15,663 nucleotides of DNA from DATBFX01 sp036558305 (GTDB taxonomy: Bacteria; Chloroflexota; Chloroflexia; Thermomicrobiales; UBA6265): the NCBI GenBank assembly GCA_036558305.1, contig DATBFX010000172.1:1-15663 (forward strand), written 5' to 3'. Under the pieces are notes generated by a model. The model saw only the letters and a list, made by a program, of their open reading frames with translations. It searched no databases and had not been told where the DNA came from. Position 1 is the stretch's first letter, and the number at the start of each line of letters is the position of its first letter. This document shows positions 1 through 6,470 of this stretch, piece after piece. A program made the position numbers and the translations under genes.

Positions 1-129
1 ATCGCCATCGCGCGCCGCGGTCGTTGCCTGGAGTCGCCTTGCTACGGCGTGCATGGTACTTGGGTCCAAAAGATGCTAAACTGACTCCTCCTTGATCGGA
101 AACTAAGCCCAATCTCAACTTTGCGTTCC

Positions 130-135
130 TATAAT
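130..135 (+). promoter_or_regulatory. Candidate -10 box upstream of the HD-GYP gene
   Basis: A perfect TATAAT stands out in otherwise GC-rich DNA, about 91 bases before the ATG of the HD-GYP gene, which would give a 5' leader of roughly 85 nt. No recognisable -35 lies 16-18 bases upstream (the sequence there is near GCCCAA) and there is no TGn extension. The call therefore rests on the -10 box and its position alone. Confidence 0.4.
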
Positions 136-226
136 CGCCCAGGGCCAATGGCGCTCCGAACACTCACCGGCCGCAGACCGACGCGCGGCAGGTGTCGCCG
201 GTGTTCACGCGCGAATCGACGAGGCG

Positions 227-1546
227 ATGACGAACCTACCCCTTCGCACCCAAATCTCGGCGGGACTGTTGGCGGTTGCCACGGTTGTGGTCATCGGTGG
301 GGGGATCCTCCTCACCGGACTCGATTGGTCCGAAGGGGGTATCTGGATCGCGATCCTACTTGGCATCATGATCGTCGTCGTCGAAAACTTTAAGATCGAT
401 TTCCCCCACGCCTCCTTGGACCTTTGGCTTTCGATCGGCGCGATTCTCTCGCTGGCCGCTGCCCTGACGTTTCAACCGCTCGCGGCCGCGGTGGTCGTGA
501 TGATTGCCGCATTGATCAACGACGTATGGGACCGGCTCCGTCCGATCCAAATCATCGTCAATGTCTGCAATCTCGGGCTTGCCACATTTTTGGCAGGCGT
601 CACCTACCGATTGATTGCCGACGACTACCCCCAGCCCCTTCACGACCCGAGAAACATCGGGGCCACCATCGCCGCCGCGGTCGTCTACTCCATGTTCAAT
701 TCCTGGGTTTTGGCAATCATCGTCGCACCGGTTGTCGGCCAATCGACGTTTCAATTCTGGCGATCGAACATCGGGTTCGTCCATACCTTCGTCTCGCTTC
801 CCGCGATGGGCAGTCTGGTGCCGCTGGTCGCCGGGCAACATCCGCTGGCTCTGTTCGTGTTGATGGTGCCGCTGATCGGATCGCACCTGGCGCAGCGGGC
901 GCTCAGGAAAGTGCAGCAAGAGACCAAGGCGACGATTGAGAGTCTTGTCGATGCGCTTGAGGTGCGGGACACCTACACGCACAACCATTCGGTTCGCGTG
1001 ACCGAATACGTTCAGGCCATTCTCGAAGAGATGCCACAGATCCCGGTTGCAACTCGGCAGATGATCGCCAATGCCGCCCGCATCCACGACATCGGCAAGA
1101 TGGGGGTGCGGGACAATGCCTTGCTCAAACCGGGCAAGCTGACCGACGAGGAGTACGAGGAGATCAAGCGTCACGCCGCGATCGGCGCCGAATTGATCGG
1201 CAACCTGGAGATGTACCGCCGGAGCGTGCCGATCGTGCGGCATCACCACGAGCGGTGGGACGGGCGAGGATACCCGGACGGAATCGCGAGCGACCAGATA
1301 CCGCTCGGGGCGCGGATCATCGCGGTCGCCGACTCCTTCGACGCCATGACCTCCGACCGGCCTTACCGGCGCGCGATGACCTTCGAGGCCGCACTGGCCG
1401 AGATCCGCCGCAACTGCGGTGTCCAGTTCGATCCCCAGATCGTCGAGGCATTCGACCGTGCGATGCGCGGGCCGGTTGCGGTGCAGATCACCAAAACCGC
1501 CGATACGTCCGCCGAGGCGGCGGTGACCGCCGTGCCGGCCGCGTAG
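227..1546 (+). CDS. Membrane-anchored HD-GYP domain protein (cyclic-di-GMP phosphodiesterase type)
   Basis: This 439-residue protein has two parts. Residues about 10-222 are strongly hydrophobic, with several membrane segments (near 10-30, 38-52, 66-96, 108-128, 145-172, 183-220), and have no soluble sensor domain that I recognise. Residues about 230-415 are an HD-GYP domain with HNH (252-254), HDIGK (287-291), HHH (339-341), WDGRGYP (344-350) and ADSFDAMTSDRPYR (368-381). HD-GYP proteins hydrolyse cyclic di-GMP to pGpG or GMP using a two- or three-metal centre, and the metal ligands look intact, so activity is plausible. The last 25 residues are low-complexity, rich in Ala and Thr. The ATG is the first Met of the frame and leads straight into a membrane segment, but its GAGG lies only 2 nt upstream, so the ribosome site is poor. 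No GGDEF or EAL domain is nearby. Family assignment is secure; the sensed signal is unknown. Confidence 0.93.
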   Translation: MTNLPLRTQISAGLLAVATVVVIGGGILLTGLDWSEGGIWIAILLGIMIVVVENFKIDFPHASLDLWLSIGAILSLAAALTFQPLAAAVVVMIAALINDVWDRLRPIQIIVNVCNLGLATFLAGVTYRLIADDYPQPLHDPRNIGATIAAAVVYSMFNSWVLAIIVAPVVGQSTFQFWRSNIGFVHTFVSLPAMGSLVPLVAGQHPLALFVLMVPLIGSHLAQRALRKVQQETKATIESLVDALEVRDTYTHNHSVRVTEYVQAILEEMPQIPVATRQMIANAARIHDIGKMGVRDNALLKPGKLTDEEYEEIKRHAAIGAELIGNLEMYRRSVPIVRHHHERWDGRGYPDGIASDQIPLGARIIAVADSFDAMTSDRPYRRAMTFEAALAEIRRNCGVQFDPQIVEAFDRAMRGPVAVQITKTADTSAEAAVTAVPAA

Positions 1547-1564
1547 GGAAACGCCTCGTCCCTG

Positions 1565-1594
1565 TTGCCCGCCGTCCACGCCAGGTGGTAGGGT
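1565..1594 (+). promoter_or_regulatory. Weak candidate promoter ahead of the HAD gene
   Basis: TTGCCC (1565-1570) and TAGGGT (1589-1594) are separated by 18 nt, and each matches the sigma-70 consensus at only three of six positions. The start codon at 1632 would give a leader of about 30 nt. This is the only hexamer pair I see in the 85-nt gap after the HD-GYP gene, and read-through from that gene is equally possible. Confidence 0.2.
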
Positions 1595-1631
1595 GCGCCG
1601 GGACGGCCTGCCTGAGCGGTGCGAGGCGCGC

Positions 1632-2369
1632 GTGACGGTTCGCGGCATCACCTTCGACTTCCACAACACGATCGCGGCCTGCGATTCCTGGTTTCAACTG
1701 GAAGTCAGGCATCTGGTCAGCGCGTTTCTCGCCTGGGAAGCCGGGTCCAACGGCAGGGTTTACGGCACCGCCCTGACCGACGCGGCCGACGCCGCCTACC
1801 GTCGGTTGCGGCAGGCGATCCATGTGCACGGTCACGAACTGCCGGCCGAACGCTGCGTGGCGACGGTGCTCGATCGCCTGGGGCTACGCCTCGGTCCTGC
1901 CGAAATCGACCGGGGCGTCGACGAGTTGATGCGGACGGCGTTGCGCTCGGCAACGCCGATGGTCGGTGCGGTTGAGACGGTGCGGAGTCTGGCGGGCGAT
2001 GGGGTCGCACTCGGCATCGTTTCCAGCGCGGTCTACCACCCGTTCCTCGAATGGACGCTTGAGCAGTTCGGGATCCGCGACGCGTTCAGGGTGGTGACGA
2101 CGTCGGCCTCGGCCGGCTTTTACAAGTCACGGCCGGAGATCTACTGGCAAACGCTGCAACAACTCGAGGCGGACCCGGCGCGATCGGTCCACGTCGGGGA
2201 TTCGTGGCGGTTTGACGTCATCGGCGCCCAACGCGCCGGCATGCGGACGGTGTTGGTCGCCGCGGAACACGACCCGTCGGGGTGGGACGGCCACGGCCCC
2301 GATCTCGTCGTCTCCTCGCTCGAAAACGCGGCGCCCCAGATCATGAACGTCCTGGCGGCGAGCAAATGA
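1632..2369 (+). CDS. HAD-superfamily hydrolase with non-canonical motif I
   Basis: Starting at GTG 1632, which has GCGAGG just upstream, the protein is 245 residues. The frame could open at 1593, but the first HAD strand begins just after 1632. Motif I is FDFHNT (residues 8-13): the nucleophile Asp9 is present, but the second Asp of DxDx(T/V) is His11. Motif II is the Ser at 131-132 in GIVSS, motif III is Lys165 in FYKSRP, and motif IV is GDSWRFD (189-195). Residues 15-110 form an alpha-helical cap of the C1 type. In HAD phosphatases the second motif-I Asp is the general acid/base, and lineages lacking it include dehalogenase-like and other non-phosphatase members, so the substrate cannot be named. 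The stop overlaps an ATG (ATGA, 2366-2369) in the trmD frame, suggesting co-transcription. HAD-fold assignment is confident; reaction unknown. Confidence 0.87.
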   Translation: MTVRGITFDFHNTIAACDSWFQLEVRHLVSAFLAWEAGSNGRVYGTALTDAADAAYRRLRQAIHVHGHELPAERCVATVLDRLGLRLGPAEIDRGVDELMRTALRSATPMVGAVETVRSLAGDGVALGIVSSAVYHPFLEWTLEQFGIRDAFRVVTTSASAGFYKSRPEIYWQTLQQLEADPARSVHVGDSWRFDVIGAQRAGMRTVLVAAEHDPSGWDGHGPDLVVSSLENAAPQIMNVLAASK

Positions 2370-2419
2370 GACCCGGCTCGCCCTCCGCCGCCGGCGACCG
2401 GTTCCCCGAGGGCTCACCG

Positions 2420-3145
2420 TTGCGGATCGACGTGTTCACGCTCTTTCCGGCGATATTCCGCGGTCCGTTGGACGAGAGCATTTTGCGGCGAGCGCAGGAG
2501 CGCGAACTGGTCCGGATCGACGTCCACGACATCCGCGATTGGACCGAGGATCGCCATCGAACCGTCGACGACACGCCGTACGGCGGAGGTGCCGGGATGG
2601 TCATGGTCGCGCCTCCCATCGTTGCGGCCGTCGAGGCGACCCTGGGGGGCAATCTCGGCCGGGTCCCGATCCTCGTGCTTTCGGCAGGCGGCAGACGATT
2701 CACCCAGGACGTGGCCCAGCGCCTGGCCGGCGAGCAGCGGTTCGCCTTGATCTGCGGACGCTACGAGGGCATCGACGAGCGGGTCGCCGAGGTCCTGGCG
2801 GCCGACCAAATCTCGATCGGCGATTACGTCGTGACAGGCGGGGAGTTGCCGGCGTTGGTCGTGATCGACGCGGTCTGCCGGCTCCGGCCCGGCGTGATCG
2901 AGGCCGCATCGATCGAAGAGGAATCCCACGCCGCGCCACTCGTTGAATATCCCCACTACACCCGCCCGGTCGAATTCCGCGGCAGGCGGGTTCCCGACGC
3001 ACTCCTCCAAGGCCACCACGCGCGGACCGCGCAATGGCGGTGGGCCAGGTCGTTGGCACGGACGGCCCGCTGGCGACCCGATCTCCTCGTGCAGCCGCCG
3101 AATCTTCCCGACGCGCCGACGGATCGCCGGAACGGGACGGCGTAG
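2420..3145 (+). CDS. trmD: tRNA (guanine-37-N1)-methyltransferase TrmD
   Basis: TrmD methylates N1 of G37 next to the anticodon of tRNAs reading CNN codons, using S-adenosylmethionine, and so prevents +1 frameshifting. It is a SPOUT enzyme with a deep trefoil knot, active as a dimer in the cytoplasm. Family signatures are all present: N-terminal RIDVFTLFP, PYGGGAGMVM (53-62), GRYEGIDERV (113-122), SIGDYVVTGGELP (132-144) and PHYTRP (178-183). The C-terminal linker reads LQGHHARTAQWR (196-207). I choose TTG 2420 because GAGGG at 2408-2412 sits 7 nt upstream and the protein then begins exactly where TrmD proteins do, giving 241 residues. The alternative is ATG 2366, which overlaps the HAD stop, has a poor ribosome site and adds 18 unconserved residues. 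The usual partners rpsP, rimM and rplS are absent nearby. Confidence 0.95.
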   Translation: MRIDVFTLFPAIFRGPLDESILRRAQERELVRIDVHDIRDWTEDRHRTVDDTPYGGGAGMVMVAPPIVAAVEATLGGNLGRVPILVLSAGGRRFTQDVAQRLAGEQRFALICGRYEGIDERVAEVLAADQISIGDYVVTGGELPALVVIDAVCRLRPGVIEAASIEEESHAAPLVEYPHYTRPVEFRGRRVPDALLQGHHARTAQWRWARSLARTARWRPDLLVQPPNLPDAPTDRRNGTA

Positions 3146-3375
3146 GTTCCCGCATTCCTTCGGGCCGGGGGGAGACGCACGGACGGAAGCGCACAGGTCG
3201 GTACCTTGGCACTATAGAAGGCGCCGAATACCGCTGCTAGGCTCCGACTATCGCGAGAGCGATGGCTTGTCCCGAGCCCGCAGTGACCCTTCCACGACCG
3301 GGTCGCCCGTACCGGCTCCACAGGGCGACGCACCGTTTTTCGGAGCTCTCCAGCAGCGAGGAGCGAAGTCGATCA

Positions 3376-4659
3376 ATGGCCACCGGGCTCATCGAGCGGG
3401 GTCCCGCCGCGGCGGCGGTAGCGCGTGAACCAACGTCGGTCGAGCAAACGGGGCTCGATCTCTCGCTCATCGCGGACCTCGCGCTGAAGCTGATCTTCTA
3501 CAACAACCAGATCACGGCGCAGACGATCGCCGACGAGCTCTGCCTGCCCTTCTACAACGTGGTCGACAAATCGCTGATCATGCTGAAGAAAGAGGAGTTG
3601 ATCGAGGTCGCCGGCAGCAACGGTTTCGGCGAGTTGGCCTACCAGTACTCGATCACGCCGAAGGGCGGTCTGCGCGTCCACAGCCTGCTGGAACGGACGA
3701 CCTACGTCGGGCCGGCGCCGGTCACCCTCGACCAGTACAAGGCGGTCGTCAAGGAGCAGGCGATCGCCGAGGTCCGAGTCGGGCCGCGCGACGTGCGCGA
3801 GGCCCTGGCCGATCTGGTGCTGGAGGACAACGTCATCGACGCGATGGGGCAGGCGGTCAACACCGGCCGCTCGCTCTTCCTTTTCGGCCCGCCGGGCAAC
3901 GGCAAGACGATCCTGGCCGAGCACATCATCAGCCTGCTCGGCGGTGCCGTCCTCATCCCCTACTGCTTCACGATCGACGGGCAGATCATCAAGGTCCTCG
4001 ACCTGCACAACCACGTACCGATTCCCCTCAACGGACGCCCCGATTGGGACCGCCGCTTCGTCCTCTGCAGGCGACCGGCGCTGATTACGGGCGGAGAGTT
4101 GACCCTGGAGGTCCTCGACCTCGTCTACGACCGCTTCGCGCGCATCTACGAGGCGCCGTTGCAGATGAAGGCGAACGGCGGCATGCTGCTGATCGACGAC
4201 TTCGGCCGGCAGCAGGTCCAACCGCGGCAACTGCTCAACCGCTGGATCGTGCCGTTGGAAAAGCGCGTCGACTTCATGACCCTGCACACCGGGAAGAAGA
4301 TCGAAATTCCGTTCGACCAGCTGGTCGTCTTCTCGACCAACCTGGCGCCGAAGGATCTGGTCGACGAGGCATTCCTCCGCCGCATCCAGAACAAGATCCA
4401 CGTCACCAATCCGACGGTCGAGATCTACCGCGAGATTTTCCGGCGGCAGTGCGAGGCGCTCGGCGTGCCGTTCGACCAAAACGGACTGGTTTACCTGCTC
4501 CGCGAGTATTACGTCAAGCCCAAACGGGAACTGCGCTCCGTGCACCCTCGGGATATCCTGCGGACGCTGGTGGGGATCGCCCGCTATCACGATTTGCCGC
4601 CGACGCTGTCGCAGCAGTTGCTGGATCGGGCCTGCCAGACGTATTTCGTGGATTTGTAG
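3376..4659 (+). CDS. Winged-helix-like/AAA+ ATPase of unknown role
   Basis: A 427-residue soluble protein. Residues about 26-105 look like a winged-helix domain (predicted helices, then a beta wing ending in YSITPKGGLR), with no membrane segments. The AAA+ module has Walker A GPPGNGKT (171-178), Walker B LLIDDFG (271-277), sensor-1 STNLAP (320-325), a paired Arg finger candidate RR (335-336) after DEAF, and a sensor-2-like region SVHPRDIL (388-395). This resembles MoxR-like or chaperone-type AAA+ proteins rather than Lon, FtsH or RuvB, and I cannot assign a substrate. The frame opens at ATG 3262, but ATG 3376 is preferred: GAGGAG lies at 3358-3363, and the 38 extra residues are low-complexity. 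The gene is the last on this strand before a convergent recO, 230 nt after trmD, so it is probably transcribed alone. Confidence 0.88.
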   Translation: MATGLIERGPAAAAVAREPTSVEQTGLDLSLIADLALKLIFYNNQITAQTIADELCLPFYNVVDKSLIMLKKEELIEVAGSNGFGELAYQYSITPKGGLRVHSLLERTTYVGPAPVTLDQYKAVVKEQAIAEVRVGPRDVREALADLVLEDNVIDAMGQAVNTGRSLFLFGPPGNGKTILAEHIISLLGGAVLIPYCFTIDGQIIKVLDLHNHVPIPLNGRPDWDRRFVLCRRPALITGGELTLEVLDLVYDRFARIYEAPLQMKANGGMLLIDDFGRQQVQPRQLLNRWIVPLEKRVDFMTLHTGKKIEIPFDQLVVFSTNLAPKDLVDEAFLRRIQNKIHVTNPTVEIYREIFRRQCEALGVPFDQNGLVYLLREYYVKPKRELRSVHPRDILRTLVGIARYHDLPPTLSQQLLDRACQTYFVDL

Positions 4660-4688
4660 AACCTCGCGCGGGCGTATTTGACACGACT

Positions 4689-4766
4689 TGTAGGGGCGGA
4701 CCGCCGTGTCCGCCCTCCTACGTACGCGCAATCGAAAGAGGGCGGACACGGCGGTCCGCCCCTACA
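4689..4766. repeat. 29-bp perfect inverted repeat in the convergent AAA/recO gap
   Basis: Arms 4689-4717 and 4738-4766 are exact reverse complements over 29 bases (the left arm begins TGTAGGGGCGGACC), with a 20-nt loop at 4718-4737 that contains CGTACG. The outer base pair breaks at T4688/C4767. The element fills most of the 130-nt gap between two converging genes, so its transcript would form a very stable hairpin on either strand and could act as a bidirectional terminator or 3' protector. There is no U-run on either side, so a classic intrinsic terminator is not shown. The size, perfect symmetry and GTAGGGGC ends resemble dispersed palindromic repeats (REP or MITE-like) of many high-GC genomes. 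One copy is seen here, so dispersal is inference. Confidence 0.85.
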
Positions 4767-4789
4767 CGCGTTGCGGCTCCATTTCAGAT

Positions 4790-5578
4790 TCAGCTCGTCG
4801 CCGGCACAGGCTCCTGCAACGCGCGCCAGACGCGCAGGCTGGAGAGGTCGCGCTCGGCGACGTGCCTGATGTAAGCGGCGAAGGCGCCTTCGATTTCAGC
4901 GGCAAGCGACTCGTCGATCCGGAGGGCGACGGCGCTACTCAAACCGGCGCGGTCGAGGGTGCGCAGGTACTTCTGTGCGTTAACGCAGAGTTGGCGGGCG
5001 GCGACGTCGCTGCCGCGGCAGGCGGCGCAGAGCATGCCGCCAAGGCGGACGCTGAACGCATTGGGGATCGCCTGGATTTCGGACGAGCACTGGACGCAGC
5101 GATAAAGCTCCGGGCGAAAACCGAGGATGCCGAGCAGCGCCATTTCGTAGTGGCGGGTGACCGCGAACGGATCGACGCCATCGGCAAGCAGGCGGAGCGA
5201 GCGGACGAGCAGGTCGTAGGCGCGCGCGTTCTCCTGCCGGTCTTCGGTCAGACGGTTGAGCAGCTCGGCCATGTGCGAGGCGTGACCGAGCGCATCGAGG
5301 TTGGACCGGATCGGCAAAAACGGGTCGAGCGTTTCGGCACCGGTGACGAGGTCGAGATCCCTCCCCTTCGCCATCATCAGTTGGGACCGCGTAAAGTATT
5401 CGAGGTGGGGTCCGAGTTTGCTCATCGGCCGGCGGACACCCTTGGCAATGATCCGCAGCTTGCCGTAGCGGGGCGTGAAGATCGTCAGGATCCGGTCGGC
5501 CTCGCCGAAGTCCATGCGGCCAAGGACGACCGCTTCGGTCCGATAGATGCGCTCGCGGTCGCGGGTTGGCACGGTCAC
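4790..5578 (-). CDS. recO: DNA repair protein RecO
   Basis: RecO works with RecF and RecR to load RecA onto SSB-coated single-stranded DNA at gaps, and it anneals complementary strands. The 262-residue protein shows the N-terminal OB-fold (residues about 10-85, with TEAVVLGRMDFGEADRILTI and the GKLRIIAKGVRRP stretch). A helical domain follows, with the zinc site CVQC (161-164) and CAAC (184-187) typical of Gram-positive and thermophile RecO. The annotated GTG at 5578 is the most upstream start. A second GTG at 5572 is 7 nt after GATGAGAG (5587-5580) and may be the true start, giving 260 residues; both keep the OB-fold intact. The gene is transcribed alone, divergent from ccdA and convergent with the AAA+ ATPase gene. 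Confidence 0.95.
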   Translation of the reverse strand: MTVPTRDRERIYRTEAVVLGRMDFGEADRILTIFTPRYGKLRIIAKGVRRPMSKLGPHLEYFTRSQLMMAKGRDLDLVTGAETLDPFLPIRSNLDALGHASHMAELLNRLTEDRQENARAYDLLVRSLRLLADGVDPFAVTRHYEMALLGILGFRPELYRCVQCSSEIQAIPNAFSVRLGGMLCAACRGSDVAARQLCVNAQKYLRTLDRAGLSSAVALRIDESLAAEIEGAFAAYIRHVAERDLSSLRVWRALQEPVPATS

Positions 5579-5609
5579 ACTCTCATCACGGAACTGAACG
5601 TTATGTCCA

Positions 5610-5618
5610 ATTTTACCA
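5610..5618 (-). promoter_or_regulatory. Extended -10 promoter for recO
   Basis: On the minus strand the sequence reads TGGTAAAAT, an extended -10 (TGn followed by TAAAAT, five of six consensus bases). No -35 is visible at 17-18 nt, which extended -10 promoters can tolerate. Transcription would begin near 5603, leaving a leader of about 25-30 nt that includes the weak ribosome site at 5587-5580. Confidence 0.4.
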
Positions 5619-5663
5619 CGTTTGGGCTGGGCATCACTTCCGCTCGACGCCGCCCGATCGCAA

Positions 5664-5693
5664 TTGACATAGCAATCTGACGAGCGGTAGATT
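5664..5693 (+). promoter_or_regulatory. Strong sigma-70-type promoter for ccdA, predicted leaderless
   Basis: A perfect TTGACA (5664-5669) is followed after 18 nt by TAGATT (5688-5693, four of six). The expected start point, about 7 nt after the -10, falls at or next to A5700, which is the first base of the ccdA ATG. No Shine-Dalgarno precedes the ATG. Both facts point to a leaderless mRNA for the cytochrome c maturation cluster. Confidence 0.6.
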
Positions 5694-5699
5694 TCGGCA

Positions 5700-6446
5700 A
5701 TGACGCCCGATGTTTCCCTCCTCGCCGCTTTCGCCGCCGGTGTCCTTTCGATCTCTTCTCCCTGCGTTCTGCCGCTCGTGCCGCTCTATCTGACGCACCT
5801 TGCCGGCGTCTCGACAACGGACGACGGCATGCCCGCACGCGGACGGGTGCTGGCCAACGCGGCGGCGTACGTGCTGGGGTTCTCGGTCGTTTTCGTCGCG
5901 GTCGGTGTCGCATTGGGCGCGGCGGGTGCCCTCGTCGCGACCGGGTCGGTCGTCGCGGAGCACCGCTACTGGCTCGTTCGCCTCGGCGGTGCGCTGCTCG
6001 TCTTCCTGGGACTGCACCAGATCGGTCTCGTGCGGTTACCGTTTCTGGAACGCGATCGACGGTTGCTCCCGCATCGGGTGCCGACCGGCGATCTGACGTC
6101 GTCCTTCGTCGTCGGTGCATCGTTCGGCGCGGGTTGGTCGCCGTGCGCGGGACCGATCCTGGGAGCGATCCTGACGATGGCGGCAGGGCAGGGCGACCCG
6201 GGCCGGGCAGCGGTATTGCTGGCTGCCTATTCCGCCGGACTTGCGGTACCGTTCCTCGCCGCGGCACTGTTTGGAACGTCGGCAGGCGTGATTCGTCGCC
6301 TGGCACCCCGATTGCACGCGTTGTCGGCGGTCGCCGGGTCGGTCATGCTAGCGGTGGGGATGATCATGATCCTCGGCATCTACGAAGAGATCTTCGTCAA
6401 GCTTGCCGCGGTCGTCCCTTGGACGCCTTGGGAACCAAGAATTTAA
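5700..6446 (+). CDS. ccdA: Cytochrome c biogenesis protein CcdA (thiol electron transporter)
   Basis: CcdA passes electrons from cytoplasmic thioredoxin across the membrane to extracytoplasmic thiol reductases, which keep apocytochrome c cysteines reduced. This 248-residue protein has about six membrane helices and the two family cysteines: Cys22 in the SSPCVLPLVPLYL stretch of helix 1 and Cys149 in GWSPCAGPILGAIL of helix 4. These pseudo-symmetric Cys-Pro motifs form the redox pair. Length and motifs match the short CcdA form, lacking the DsbD periplasmic domains. The ATG at 5700 is set by helix 1 and by the promoter immediately upstream. It is first of a four-gene block, with resB 24 nt downstream, so all four genes are probably one operon. 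A terminal Trp/Pro-rich tail (240-246) is unusual but minor. Confidence 0.95.
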   Translation: MTPDVSLLAAFAAGVLSISSPCVLPLVPLYLTHLAGVSTTDDGMPARGRVLANAAAYVLGFSVVFVAVGVALGAAGALVATGSVVAEHRYWLVRLGGALLVFLGLHQIGLVRLPFLERDRRLLPHRVPTGDLTSSFVVGASFGAGWSPCAGPILGAILTMAAGQGDPGRAAVLLAAYSAGLAVPFLAAALFGTSAGVIRRLAPRLHALSAVAGSVMLAVGMIMILGIYEEIFVKLAAVVPWTPWEPRI

Positions 6447-6470
6447 CCGCAACCCGTCTGAGGGAGCACG

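Noticed and set aside
1..84. Short open frames at the left edge, and a possible divergent minus-strand start near 53
   Set aside because: All are too short to identify. An AGGAGG-like stretch on the minus strand (93-85) is 15 or more nt from any start codon, so it supports no gene.
356..1669. 437-codon minus-strand open frame antisense to the HD-GYP gene
   Set aside because: It is a low-complexity Arg/Gly/Asp-rich translation typical of high-GC antisense shadow, and the + strand has full HD-GYP motifs.
3146..3375. 230-nt gap before the AAA+ gene, with TTGGCA at about 3205 and a small ATCGC-GAGA-GCGAT hairpin
   Set aside because: No -10 fits at 16-18 nt from the TTGGCA, and the hairpin is 5 bp. 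I see nothing I can support beyond the ribosome site of the AAA+ gene.
3373..4749. 458-codon minus-strand open frame antisense to the AAA+ gene
   Set aside because: It has no domain signatures and a shadow composition, and the + strand encodes clear Walker A/B motifs.
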